Origin: Elioraea thermophila (ex Habib et al. 2022)
Lineage (GTDB): Bacteria; Pseudomonadota; Alphaproteobacteria; Acetobacterales; Acetobacteraceae
Assembly (NCBI RefSeq): GCF_003336755.1
Contig: NZ_QMDI01000002.1
Span: 62,001 to 126,000 of the forward strand
Direction of reading: 5' to 3'
DNA length: 64,000 nt
Positions 54,060-63,081 of this stretch are shown piece after piece. The notes beneath the pieces were generated by a model. The model saw only the letters and a program-made list of their open reading frames with translations, had not been told where the DNA came from and searched no databases. Position 1 is the first letter of the stretch. The number at the start of each line of letters is the position of its first letter. The translations under genes were made by a program, and so were the position numbers.

Positions 54060-55430
54060 ATGCGTCGTTCCATCTTTGCCGCCCTCCTGCTCGCGGGCAC
54101 GGTGCTCGCGTGCGGGGCTTTCGCCAACGAGCGGAAACCCGCCGTGCTCGCCGGCCACGCCATCATCCCGGCGATGAGCATGCTCGCCCCGCCGGCCGAT
54201 GCGCCGCGCGGTGCGTGGATCTCCGGCAAGTTCACCGGCCCCGGCAATGAGCGCAACGAGCGGCCGATGAGCGTGATGGGCAACACGGGGGCGATGCACG
54301 GCCACCGCGAGACGGGGATCCGCCTGCCCTTCCTCGGCCAGCCGCTGCAGGGCTTCTCCGGCTTCGCGATGGCGCGGCACGCGGATGGCTCGATCTACGC
54401 GCTCGTCGACAACGGGTTCGGCAACAAGCGCAACTCGCCCGACGCGCTGCTCTACTTCACCCGCCTCGCGCCCAACTGGCAGCAGGGTACGGTGGAGGTG
54501 CGCGAGGTCGTTTGGCTGCGCGACCCGGACAAGAAGGTGCCGTTCCGAATCGTCAACGAGGACACCGAGGCGCGCTACCTGACGGGTGGGGATTTCGATC
54601 CCGAATCGATCCAGGTGGTCGGCGACACGGTGTGGATCGGCGACGAGTTCGGACCCTTCCTGATCTCCGCCACGCTGGATGGGCGCGTCACCGGCGTCTT
54701 TCCCACCCTGCGGGGCGGGCGCGAGATCCGCAGCCCCGACCATCCGGCGCTCGTGATCCCCGCCCAGGCCGGGCGTGAGTGGGTGGTGCCGCGCTCGGCG
54801 GGCTTCGAGGGTCTGGCGCTCCATCCCGAGACGGGCATGCTGTGGGCGATGATCGAGCGGCCGCTGCTGGCCGAGAACGGTCAGCCTGAGGGCAACTTCG
54901 TGCCGGTGCTCGAGTTCGACCCCAAGGCCGGGCGCTGGACGGGGCGCGAGTTCAAGTACCGTCTCGACGAGGGCGCGACCGCGATCGGCGACTTCAACTT
55001 CATCGACAACCGCCGGGCTCTCGTGATCGAGCGCGACAACGGCGAGGGCGACCCCTCGCTCGCCTGCGAGAACCCGCGTGAGCCGCGCCGCGACTGCTTC
55101 CCGCTGCCCGCGCGCTTCAAGCGCGTGGTGCTGATCGACACGGGCAGCGTCGATGCCGAAGGCTTCGTGCGCAAAGTCGCGCACATCGACCTGATGGACA
55201 TCGCCGACCCCGAGGGCCTTGCCCGCCTGCCCACCGCGGCGCGGCGCGACCTGCGCGGCAAGTTCACCTTCCCCTTCTTCACCATCGAGAACGTGATGAA
55301 GGTTGACGACGCGCACATCCTGGTCGCGGTGGACAACAACCTGCCGTTCTCGTCGGGGCGGGCGCTGGATCGCGCCGCCGACAACGAGTTCATCCTGCTG
55401 CGCGTACCGGAGCTGCTCGCCGCGCGCTGA
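54060..55430 (+). CDS. Exported esterase-like protein of the phytase family
   Basis: This is a 456-aa protein. A signal peptide (IFAALLLAGTVLACGAFA) is clear. It has the esterase-like activity of phytase fold (PF13449-type): FSGFAMARHADGSIYALVDNG, then GDFDPESIQ, WIGDEFGPFLISA, GFEGLALHPETG and IENVMKVDDAHILVAVDNNL. This is a beta-propeller, likely periplasmic. Substrate unknown. It follows paaE by 146 nt and may be a separate unit. Confidence 0.85.
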   Translation: MRRSIFAALLLAGTVLACGAFANERKPAVLAGHAIIPAMSMLAPPADAPRGAWISGKFTGPGNERNERPMSVMGNTGAMHGHRETGIRLPFLGQPLQGFSGFAMARHADGSIYALVDNGFGNKRNSPDALLYFTRLAPNWQQGTVEVREVVWLRDPDKKVPFRIVNEDTEARYLTGGDFDPESIQVVGDTVWIGDEFGPFLISATLDGRVTGVFPTLRGGREIRSPDHPALVIPAQAGREWVVPRSAGFEGLALHPETGMLWAMIERPLLAENGQPEGNFVPVLEFDPKAGRWTGREFKYRLDEGATAIGDFNFIDNRRALVIERDNGEGDPSLACENPREPRRDCFPLPARFKRVVLIDTGSVDAEGFVRKVAHIDLMDIADPEGLARLPTAARRDLRGKFTFPFFTIENVMKVDDAHILVAVDNNLPFSSGRALDRAADNEFILLRVPELLAAR

Positions 55431-55465
55431 GCGGCGAGCCGCGTTCCTCGTCGTGACGTTCCGGT

Positions 55466-55490
55466 CCCGGGTGGGTCATCCCCGCCCGGG
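55466..55490. terminator. Strong hairpin between convergent genes
   Basis: CCCGGGTGGG (55466-55475), loop TCATC, CCCGCCCGGG (55481-55490) form a 10-bp stem with one G-T pair. It lies between the convergent esterase-like and 131-aa genes. There is no T-run. Confidence 0.5.
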
Positions 55491-55508
55491 GCCTCGTTCC
55501 ATCAGTCT

Positions 55509-55904
55509 TCAGCGGCGGCAGGAGACGAAGGGTCGATCGGCGGCGAGATCGATCACCACTCCCGCACGCTCGATCGCGATCGGAACGAGTCCTCCCGGCA
55601 CGCGGCGATAGCGCACGACGTCGCCGACGCGGATCGGCCCATCGGGCGGGTCGGCGGAGCGGATCTCGAAGCGGATCTGATCACCGCGGAGCTGGACTCG
55701 GGTTTCGGCGTACGCGATGCGACGGCCGCCTTCGCGCCACTCGAGGCTGCGCTCGCCGATGACGTGGCGCAGCGCGTTCTCGTCGCAAGCCGGATCGGCC
55801 GACCAGATGCCGCGCAAGTCGGACGGCGCCTGCGCGGCGAGCGTCGGCGGAAACGCAAGCAGGGCGAACAGGACGGGCGCCGCAAGGCGAAGGCTCTGGA
55901 CCAT
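55509..55904 (-). CDS. Secreted hypothetical protein
   Basis: This is a 131-aa protein with a signal peptide (LRLAAPVLFALLAFPPTLAA, cleavage near AQA) and mature part beginning PSDLRGIWSADPACDEN. Two Cys suggest a disulfide. I do not recognise a family; the GIWSADPAC segment resembles small periplasmic proteins of unknown function. It sits upstream of the convergent esterase-like gene. Confidence 0.75.
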   Translation of the reverse strand: MVQSLRLAAPVLFALLAFPPTLAAQAPSDLRGIWSADPACDENALRHVIGERSLEWREGGRRIAYAETRVQLRGDQIRFEIRSADPPDGPIRVGDVVRYRRVPGGLVPIAIERAGVVIDLAADRPFVSCRR

Positions 55905-55970
55905 GGGGGCTCCTCGGCCGTGCGGGCGAAGAGGCGGCGCACGGCAGGCGAGCCTACACGGTTTTCCGCC

Positions 55971-57434
55971 TCAGGGCATGGTGGCGATTCGCAGCGCGTT
56001 CGTGGTGCCCGAGGTACCGAAGGGCATGCCGGCGATGACGACGATCTCCTCGCCCGACTGCGCGAACCCCTCTTGTGCGGCGATGCGCACCGACTTCGCC
56101 ACCGCCTCGCTCATCGAGTGCGCATCCGCCGTCACGATCGGATACACACCCCAGGCGAGGCAAAGCCGGCGCGCCGTCTCCTCGCGCGGGGTGAGACCGA
56201 GGATCGGAGCCTCAGGCCGCTCGCGGCTCATCCGCAAGGCGGAGGAGCCGGACATGGTGAAGGTGGCGATGGCGCGCGCCCCGATGGTGTGCGCGACCTG
56301 GCGGGCGGCGGCGACGATCGCATCGGCCGATCGCCGCTCGGGGGGCGAGCGCGTGGCTTCCAGGATCTCGCGGAAGGTGGGATCGGCTTCGACGCGGGCG
56401 ACGATGCGGTCCATCATCGCCACCGCCTCGCGCGGGTAGGCGCCGGCCGCGCTCTCGGCCGAGAGCATCACCGCATCCGCCCCGTCGAACACGGCGGTGG
56501 CGACGTCGGAGGCCTCGGCGCGGGTGGGGGTGGGGGCGGCGATCATGCTCTCCAGCATCTGCGTCGCCACCACCACCGGCTTGCCCGCGCGCCGGCAGGC
56601 CTTCACCACGCGCTTTTGCACGAGCGGAACGTTCTCGGGGGGCAACTCAACGCCCAAGTCGCCGCGCGCCACCATCACGCAATCCGATTGGGCGACGATC
56701 TCGTCGAGCTGCTCCAGCGCGGAGGGCTTCTCCAGCTTGCTCATCACCCAGGCCCGGCCGTCGATCAGCGCGCGCGCCTCCGCCACGTCCTCGGGCCGCT
56801 GCACGAAAGAGAGGGCGACGATCTCCACCCCGCGTTGCAACGCGAAGTCGAGATCGCGGCGGTCCTTCTCCGTCAGCGCCGGAATTGGCAGCGTCACGTC
56901 CGGCACGTTCACGCCCTTGCGGTCGCTGATCGCGCCCGCCACCACCACCTCGCACTCGAGATGGTCGGGCCGCACCTTCGCCACACGGAGCTTCACCTTG
57001 CCGTCATCGATCAGCAGCGTGGAGCCGATGCGCGCGGCGTGAATGATCTCCGGGTGAGGGAGCTGCACGCGTCGCGTGTCGCCCGGCACCGGCGAGAGGT
57101 CGAGGCGGAAGGTCTGGCCCTGCTGCAGCTGCACCTTGCCGCCGCGGAACACGCCGAGGCGGAGCTTCGGCCCCTGGAGATCCGCCAGCACCGCGATCTG
57201 CCGCCCCGCGCGCTTCTCGAGCGCCCGGATCGCCTCCAGCCGCGCGGCGTGATCCTCGTGCGAACCGTGGCTGAAGTTGAGGCGGAACACGTCAGCGCCC
57301 GCGTGCCACAGGGCCGCGATCATCTCAGGGCTCGATGAGGCGGGGCCCAGGGTGGCGACGATCTTGGTGCGGCGATGGCGCCTGAGCGCGGGCCTCTCGC
57401 GCATCGGGGCGGGCGGGGAGTGGGAGGGCGACAT
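55971..57434 (-). CDS. pyk: Pyruvate kinase
   Basis: This is a 487-aa pyruvate kinase. Motifs are TKIVATLGPASSSPEMI, FRLNFSHGSHEDH, LADLQGPKLRLG, the catalytic MVARGDLGVELP and AVMLSAESAAGAYP. It converts PEP and ADP to pyruvate and ATP. The glycerate kinase gene is 9 nt upstream, so the two form an operon. Confidence 0.96.
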   Translation of the reverse strand: MSPSHSPPAPMRERPALRRHRRTKIVATLGPASSSPEMIAALWHAGADVFRLNFSHGSHEDHAARLEAIRALEKRAGRQIAVLADLQGPKLRLGVFRGGKVQLQQGQTFRLDLSPVPGDTRRVQLPHPEIIHAARIGSTLLIDDGKVKLRVAKVRPDHLECEVVVAGAISDRKGVNVPDVTLPIPALTEKDRRDLDFALQRGVEIVALSFVQRPEDVAEARALIDGRAWVMSKLEKPSALEQLDEIVAQSDCVMVARGDLGVELPPENVPLVQKRVVKACRRAGKPVVVATQMLESMIAAPTPTRAEASDVATAVFDGADAVMLSAESAAGAYPREAVAMMDRIVARVEADPTFREILEATRSPPERRSADAIVAAARQVAHTIGARAIATFTMSGSSALRMSRERPEAPILGLTPREETARRLCLAWGVYPIVTADAHSMSEAVAKSVRIAAQEGFAQSGEEIVVIAGMPFGTSGTTNALRIATMP

Positions 57435-57443
57435 GGATCCTGC

Positions 57444-58724
57444 TCAGGCAATGAGGATGGCGCGGATGTCGTTGACATTGGTGAGGGTGGGTCCGGTGAC
57501 GACGAGATCGCCGAGCCGGGCAAAGAACGTTCCGGCATCGTTGGCGGCCAGCATCGCGCGGGCGTCGAGCCCCATGGCGCGAGCGCGGGCCAAGGTGTCG
57601 GGCGCGACGATGGCGCCGGCGGCCTCCAGGTTGCCGTCCTTGCCGTCGCTGTCGGCGGCGATCGCCCAGATGCCCTCCCGTCCGCCGAGCGCGAGCGCGA
57701 GCCCCAGCAGGAAGGTGGTGTTGCGCCCACCCCGGCCGGAGGCGCCCTGCAGCGTGACCGTGGTCTCGCCGCCGGAGAGGAGCACGCAGGGTGCCGCCGC
57801 CGGCACGCCGTGGTCGCGCACGCTGCGCGCGATCCCCGCGAGCGCCGTCCCCACCACGGCCGCCTCGCCCTCGATCGCATCGCCCAGGATCAGCGGGGTG
57901 AGGCCCCGTTCGCGCGCCACCCCGGCCGCCGCCTCGAGGCTCGCAAAGGGGGTGGCGAGGAAGCGGAACGCGGCGGAAGCAAGCCGCCGGTCGCCGGGCT
58001 TCGGGGTCTCGTCCTCGGCGCGGGCGAGGTGGGCGGCGACGGCGGGCGGCACCTCGATCCGGTAGCGATCGATGATCGCGCGCGCCTCGGCGAAGGTGGT
58101 GGGGTCCGGCACCGTGGGGCCGGAGGCGATCACCTCGGGGTCGTCGCCCGGCACGTCGCTGATCGCGATCGTCACCACCCGCGCCGGGTGGGCGGCGGCG
58201 GCGAGGCGCCCGCCCTTGATGGCGGAGAGGTGTTTGCGCACGCAGTTCATCTCGTGGATGGTGGCGCCGGAGGCAAGCAGGGCGCGGTTCACCGCCTGCT
58301 TGTCGGCGAGCGTGAGGCCGGGCGCGGGCAGGGCCATCAGCGCCGACCCGCCGCCGGAGATGAGGGCGAGCACGAGATCGTCCGGCCCGAGGCCCTGCAC
58401 GGCGGCGAGGATGCGCCGTGCGGCGGCTTCGGAGCGCGCATCCGGCACCGGGTGCGAGGCTTCGAGCACGCTGATGTGCCGGGTGGGCGCGCCATGCCCG
58501 TCCGGCACCACCACCACGCCCGCGACCTCGCCCCAGGCGGCTTCGACGGCGGCGGCCATGGCCGCCGCGGCCTTGCCGGCACCGACCACCACCACCCGGC
58601 CTGGGGGCTTCGGCGGCAGGCAGGCGGCGAGGCGCGGGGCCGGGTCGGCGGCGGCGATCGCGGCGTCCAGCATCGCCCGCAGTGCGGCCCTCGCCCTGTC
58701 GTCGTTCAGCGCCTCTGCCCTCAC
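57444..58724 (-). CDS. Glycerate 2-kinase
   Basis: This is a 426-aa protein of the DUF4147/MOFRL glycerate kinase class. It has VVVVGAGKAAAAMAAAVE, GGGSALMALPAPG, and C-terminal CVLLSGGETTVTLQ, RGGRNTTFLLGLAL and AADSDGKDGN. It phosphorylates glycerate to 2-phosphoglycerate, feeding enolase and the adjacent pyruvate kinase. GTG 58724 has a purine-rich ribosome-binding site; an upstream ATG is possible. Confidence 0.9.
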   Translation of the reverse strand: MRAEALNDDRARAALRAMLDAAIAAADPAPRLAACLPPKPPGRVVVVGAGKAAAAMAAAVEAAWGEVAGVVVVPDGHGAPTRHISVLEASHPVPDARSEAAARRILAAVQGLGPDDLVLALISGGGSALMALPAPGLTLADKQAVNRALLASGATIHEMNCVRKHLSAIKGGRLAAAAHPARVVTIAISDVPGDDPEVIASGPTVPDPTTFAEARAIIDRYRIEVPPAVAAHLARAEDETPKPGDRRLASAAFRFLATPFASLEAAAGVARERGLTPLILGDAIEGEAAVVGTALAGIARSVRDHGVPAAAPCVLLSGGETTVTLQGASGRGGRNTTFLLGLALALGGREGIWAIAADSDGKDGNLEAAGAIVAPDTLARARAMGLDARAMLAANDAGTFFARLGDLVVTGPTLTNVNDIRAILIA

Positions 58725-58824
58725 CGTGCCGTTCCCTCGTTTCCGTTCCTGCGGCGGAGTCTGGTCGATCGCCTGAGCCCGCGCCATGTAGCAGGCGAGA
58801 GCGACCCGGCCCATGGAGGAAAGG

Positions 58825-59139
58825 ATGACAGTTGCCGAGATCGACGACCGCACGCGGGTGGAGCTGGAGGCCGCGGCCTTCCGGCGCCTCGTTCAGCACC
58901 TGCGCGAGCGCACCGACGTGCAGAACATCGACCTGATGAACCTCGCCGGCTTCTGCCGCAACTGCCTCGCCAAGTGGTATCGGGCGGCGGCTGAGGAGCG
59001 CGGCATCGCGCTCTCCGACCCCGAGTCGCGCGAGATCATCTACGGCATGCCGTACAAGGAGTGGCAGGCGAAGTATCAGCGCGAGGCGAGTGCCGCGCAG
59101 CTCGCCGCCTTCGAGAAGGCCCGCCCGCACGAGCATTGA
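58825..59139 (+). CDS. DUF1244 family protein
   Basis: This is a 104-aa alphaproteobacterial conserved protein. The family pattern is LMNLAGFCRNCLAKWYRAAA and YGMPYKEWQAKYQ. Function unknown. ATG 58825 follows GGAGGAAAGG; an in-frame ATG 12 nt earlier lacks this. Confidence 0.9.
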   Translation: MTVAEIDDRTRVELEAAAFRRLVQHLRERTDVQNIDLMNLAGFCRNCLAKWYRAAAEERGIALSDPESREIIYGMPYKEWQAKYQREASAAQLAAFEKARPHEH

Positions 59140-59197
59140 TCCCGCCCCGGGGGCGGACTATGCCTCCCGGCCCCCGGGTTCCGAAGGAGGGCCATGC

Positions 59198-59497
59198 ATG
59201 GCCAAGGCGCAGCAGACGGCGACCGCGACCCGCAAGGGCACGGCGGAGGCGGACGACGCGAGCTACGGCATCGCGGCCGACCGCCTGCGCAGCCTGGTGG
59301 AGCGGATCGAGCGGCTGGAGGAGGAGCGGCGGGCGCTCGCCGCCGACATCAAGGACGTCTACGCGGAAGCGAAATCGGCCGGGTTCGACGTCAAGGTGAT
59401 GCGCCAGCTCATTCGTCTGCGCCGGCAGGACCAGGCCGAGGTGCAGGAGCAGGAGTCCTTGCTCGACCTCTACAAGCGGGCGCTTGGGATGGGGTGA
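59198..59497 (+). CDS. gapR: GapR-like DUF2312 nucleoid protein
   Basis: This is a 99-aa protein. The DUF2312 core reads RLRSLVERIERLEEERRALA, then DIKDVYAEAKSAGFDVKVMR and IRLRRQD. GapR is a coiled-coil tetramer that binds overtwisted, AT-rich DNA ahead of polymerases in alphaproteobacteria. A good ribosome-binding site (GAAGGAGG) precedes ATG 59198. Confidence 0.9.
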   Translation: MAKAQQTATATRKGTAEADDASYGIAADRLRSLVERIERLEEERRALAADIKDVYAEAKSAGFDVKVMRQLIRLRRQDQAEVQEQESLLDLYKRALGMG

Positions 59498-59510
59498 CGG
59501 GATGGGGGCA

Positions 59511-59544
59511 TGTGGGGGAAGGGCCGATCGGCCCTTCCCCCACA
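59511..59544. terminator. 34-bp perfect palindrome (repeat copy 1)
   Basis: TGTGGGGGAAGGGCCGA (59511-59527) is followed immediately by its exact reverse complement (59528-59544). It lies between convergent gapR and the 119-aa gene, so it can act as a terminator for both. It shares its core with the hairpins at 63027 and 63935. Confidence 0.75.
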
Positions 59545-59547
59545 CCC

Positions 59548-59907
59548 CTATCCCTCTTTTCCTTCATCGTCGTCGAGATAGCCGAGGCGGCGGTTTTCGA
59601 TGTCGTAGACGCGCTGCATCTCGACGAGGAAGCGGGCGTAGCGCTCCTCGCCTTCGGGAAGCTGCGCGCACCAGTGCTTGTAGGAGAGTTCGGTCATCAG
59701 CGCCTCGCCGTAGTCGCGGAAGGGGAAGACGTCCTTCGCCGCGGCGAGCTTGGCGTCGATCGCGTCCATCTCCCGGCGCATGTGGTCGAACAGGTAGGCT
59801 TGCAGCTCGGCGCGCTTGCGATCCGCCTCCGGGTCGGCATCGAAGAGGTCGCGCTGGGCGGGTGTGGTGCTGAACAGGTCGCCCTGCGCCTGGTTGCGTC
59901 GTGCCAT
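59548..59907 (-). CDS. Conserved hypothetical protein, 119 aa
   Basis: This charged, probably soluble protein contains QGDLFSTTPAQRDLFDADPE near the start and ELSYKHWCAQLPEGEERYAR in the middle. I do not recognise a domain. It is convergent with gapR, with the palindrome between them, and divergent from the large restriction-modification gene. Confidence 0.7.
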   Translation of the reverse strand: MARRNQAQGDLFSTTPAQRDLFDADPEADRKRAELQAYLFDHMRREMDAIDAKLAAAKDVFPFRDYGEALMTELSYKHWCAQLPEGEERYARFLVEMQRVYDIENRRLGYLDDDEGKEG

Positions 59908-60022
59908 GGCGGAGAGGGTAGGCAGCATGCGGCCCGCCCGCAACCGTCCTGCGTGCAGCCGCTTGCCATCAGCCACTTGCGCTGAAATCCTCGCCCTCCG
60001 TCGCATGGTCGGGAGGGGCGCG

Positions 60023-63022
60023 GTGACGAATCGTTGGCGCGAGGCGCGGTTGCCGGAGGTCATCGCGGCCCTTGCGCGCCGCCCGGGCCACGAGCAGGTG
60101 CGCGTCCTGCTCGCCGAGCTGTTGCGCGAAGGCCTCGGCATCGACCCCGCCCAGCTCCGCCAGGAGGACTGGCGTGCCCGCGTGCGCGGCCGAATCGACA
60201 CCCTGTTCGGCGACACGCTGTTCGAACTGAAGCGTGACCTGAGGCAGGAGCGGGCGGAGGTCGAACGCCGCCTGCCCGACTACCTGGCCGATGTCGAGCG
60301 CGAGACGGGGCGCCGTGCGCTCGGCATCGCGACCGACGGGGCGGTCTGGATCGCCTTCGAGCGCGGCGAGGAAGGCCTCGCCGAGCTTCGCCGCTTCGAG
60401 CTTGCGGCCGACACCGCCGACCCCGCCGCCCTGTTGCGCTGGCTCGAACCGGCGGTGGGGGTGAGGGGCGACCTTGCGCCGGAGGCGCAGACGGTCCGCG
60501 AGGAGCTGGGGCGCGAGAGCCTGGTTTGGGCCAGGGCGAGGGGAGAGCTCGCACGGCTCTGGCGCACGCTCGCCGACAACCCGGAGGCCCAGCTCAAGCG
60601 CAAGCTGTGGGACGACCTGCTGGCCGAGGTGTACGGCACGCGCATCGGCGACGAGGCGTTGTTCCTGCAGCACACCTACCTGACCATCGTCGCCAAGACG
60701 ATCGCCCTGCACGTGCTGGAGACGCGGGCCGAAAGCGCGGAGGCGCTGCTGTCGGGGCGGGCGCTCGCCGAGGCCGGCATCGTCGGCGCGGTCGAGTCCG
60801 ATTTCTTCGACTGGGTCCTGCACGCGCCGGGCGGGGATGACTTCGTGCTTCGGCTCGCGCGCCAGACCGAGCGCTTCCGCCTGCACGACGCCGAGACCGA
60901 CGTGCTGAAGGCGCTCTACGAGAACCTGATCGATCCGTCCGAGCGCAGGATCCTCGGCGAGTACTACACGCCCGATTGGCTCGCGGCCGAAATGGTGCGG
61001 GCGGCGATCCCCCGCCCGCTCGAACAGACCGTGCTCGACCCGGCCTGCGGGTCGGGGACCTTCCTGTTCCGCGCCGTGCGCCGCCTGCTGGAGGCCGCAC
61101 GCGAGGCCCGGCGGCCCATCCGCGAGGCGGTGGCGCTGGCGGCGGAGCGCGTGCGCGGCATCGATATCCACCCGGTCGCGGTCATCTTCGCCCGCGTGAC
61201 GTGGCTGCTCGCCCTCGGCGAGGCGGTGCGGCAGAGGCCGGAGCGTCTGTCGGTTCCGGTTTTCCTCGGCGATTCGATGCAGTGGAACCTGCGCGAGGCG
61301 GTGGGCGGGCGCGACGTGGTGGTGGCGGTGCCCGACGATGCGCCGATCACCATTCCGGCCGGCTTCGCCGAGAACCAGGCGGCCTACGACGCGGGGCTCG
61401 CCGAGCTTACGCGAGCGCTTCGGCAGGGGACCGAGGAGGGCCTTGTTGCCGCCCTCCGCCGGCTGAATGGGGTGTCGGAAGCGGATGCCCGCGCCATGGT
61501 GGCGCCGTTCCGAAGGCTGAGGGCGCTCTACCAGGCTGGGCGGAACGACATCTGGCCCTTCGTGCTGCGCAACTTGGTGCGCCCGCTCTGGCTGTCGCGG
61601 GCGGAGAATCGGGCGGAGGTGGTGATCGGCAATCCGCCCTGGGTTCGCTACAACGACCTCGCCCCTGCGATGCAGGACCGGTTGCGTGAGGCGCTCAGGC
61701 GCGAGCGCCTCTGGGCCGGGCAACGCTATGCCACCAGCCAGGATCTTGCCGCCCTCTTCTGGGTGCGCAGTGCCGAGCGCTACCTGAACGAGGGTGGCAG
61801 GATCGCGTTCGTGCTGCCGCACGGGTTTCTCACGCGCCCGGCTTTTCGTGGGGTGCGGCAGGGCGTGCATGCGACCACTCGGCTCGTCATCGAGGCGGGC
61901 TGGCGCCTGGATGGGGCGGAGCCGGTGTTTCCGAATCTCGCCTGCGTGCTGTTCGCGCGGCGTGTTGCCCGGCCGGCCCGGGGGCATGGGGAGGCGACGG
62001 TGCTGCCGGCGACGGTGCGGGCCTGGGTGGGGCACCTGCCGCGGCGGGACGCGACGGCGGCGGAGGCGGCGCAGGCGCTTCGCGTACGCGACGAGCCCTG
62101 GCCGCAGGAGGTGGAGCACGAGGGGCGGAGCCCGTACGCACGGCGTTTTCGCGACGGAGCGACTATCTATCCGAGGCGGTTGTTTTTCGTCGAACCGTTG
62201 CCCGCTGGCAGGCTCGGCGCCAACCCGGCTGCGCCGCGGGTGCGCGGGCGGGCGGGAAACCTGGACAAACCGCCGTGGAACGCGGTGACGCCGCCGCAGG
62301 GCCCGGTGGAGGCCCGCTTCCTGCGCCCGGTGGTGCTGGGGGAAACCATCCTGCCCTTCCTCCTGCGGACGCCGGCCACCGCGGTGGTGCCGATGGGGGA
62401 GAACGGAACGGTGATGGATGCGCGGGCGGCCGACATTGCGGGGTTTCCCAATCTGACTGCTTGGCTGCGGGATGCGGAGGCGAAGTGGGCGGCGCATGCG
62501 TCGCGGCGGGCAAGCGGGGAGCTGAAGATGGGCTTGCGCGATAATCTCGATCACTTGCGGAAGCTCTCGATCCAGCACCCGCCGGCCCCGCTGCGGGTTG
62601 TCTACGCGAAGGCTGGCACTCACCTCGCGGCAGCGATCCTCAGCGGCTCCTCGGCGCTGGTCGACCACACAGCGTATTGGGCAGCCGTGGAGACGATGGA
62701 GGAGGGGCGCTACCTCACCGCCATCCTGAACGCCGACGAAACCCGGCAGCGCGTCGAACGCTTCCAGGCCCGGGGGCTGTTCGGGCCCCGCCATTTCGAC
62801 AAGTTGGTCTGGCAGGTGCTCGCCATCCCCGAGTTCGATCCCCGCAACTGCATCCATCGCCGCCTCGCCGAGGCGGCCGCGCAGGCGGAGGCCATCGCAG
62901 CGTCTGTTCCGCTCGAGGAGTCGCGGCACTTCCGCGCCCAGCGCGCCGCCATCCGCCGGGCGCTGGCCGAGGCCGGGCTGGCGGCGGAGCTGCACGCGCT
63001 CGTCGCCGAACTCCTGGGATAG
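60023..63022 (+). CDS. Single-chain restriction-modification enzyme (type IIG-like)
   Basis: This is a 999-aa fused enzyme. The N-terminal part holds a probable PD-(D/E)XK nuclease: Asp in GRIDTLFGDT and Glu-x-Lys in LFELKRDLRQE. The methyltransferase domain has the SAM motif LDPACGSGTFLFRAV and catalytic IGNPPWVRYNDL (NPPW), so N6-adenine methylation is expected. The C-terminal 350 or so residues should contain the target recognition domain. GTG 60023 is chosen for its ribosome-binding site (GGGAGGGG); the open frame upstream overlaps the divergent gene. No separate specificity or methylase gene is nearby. Confidence 0.87.
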   Translation: MTNRWREARLPEVIAALARRPGHEQVRVLLAELLREGLGIDPAQLRQEDWRARVRGRIDTLFGDTLFELKRDLRQERAEVERRLPDYLADVERETGRRALGIATDGAVWIAFERGEEGLAELRRFELAADTADPAALLRWLEPAVGVRGDLAPEAQTVREELGRESLVWARARGELARLWRTLADNPEAQLKRKLWDDLLAEVYGTRIGDEALFLQHTYLTIVAKTIALHVLETRAESAEALLSGRALAEAGIVGAVESDFFDWVLHAPGGDDFVLRLARQTERFRLHDAETDVLKALYENLIDPSERRILGEYYTPDWLAAEMVRAAIPRPLEQTVLDPACGSGTFLFRAVRRLLEAAREARRPIREAVALAAERVRGIDIHPVAVIFARVTWLLALGEAVRQRPERLSVPVFLGDSMQWNLREAVGGRDVVVAVPDDAPITIPAGFAENQAAYDAGLAELTRALRQGTEEGLVAALRRLNGVSEADARAMVAPFRRLRALYQAGRNDIWPFVLRNLVRPLWLSRAENRAEVVIGNPPWVRYNDLAPAMQDRLREALRRERLWAGQRYATSQDLAALFWVRSAERYLNEGGRIAFVLPHGFLTRPAFRGVRQGVHATTRLVIEAGWRLDGAEPVFPNLACVLFARRVARPARGHGEATVLPATVRAWVGHLPRRDATAAEAAQALRVRDEPWPQEVEHEGRSPYARRFRDGATIYPRRLFFVEPLPAGRLGANPAAPRVRGRAGNLDKPPWNAVTPPQGPVEARFLRPVVLGETILPFLLRTPATAVVPMGENGTVMDARAADIAGFPNLTAWLRDAEAKWAAHASRRASGELKMGLRDNLDHLRKLSIQHPPAPLRVVYAKAGTHLAAAILSGSSALVDHTAYWAAVETMEEGRYLTAILNADETRQRVERFQARGLFGPRHFDKLVWQVLAIPEFDPRNCIHRRLAEAAAQAEAIAASVPLEESRHFRAQRAAIRRALAEAGLAAELHALVAELLG

Positions 63023-63026
63023 GGGT

Positions 63027-63058
63027 GCGGGGGAAGGGCCCATCGGCCCTTCCCCCGC
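63027..63058. terminator. Hairpin (repeat copy 2)
   Basis: GCGGGGGAAGGGCC (63027-63040), loop CATC, GGCCCTTCCCCCGC (63045-63058), a perfect 14-bp stem. It follows the restriction-modification gene and faces the convergent 262-aa gene. Confidence 0.75.
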
Positions 63059-63081
63059 CATGCGCCGGCAAGACCCACCGG

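Noticed and set aside
59969-63061. A 1030-codon minus-strand frame
   Set aside because: It is antisense to the restriction-modification gene and rich in Arg/His/Gly; the plus-strand frame has the methylase motifs.
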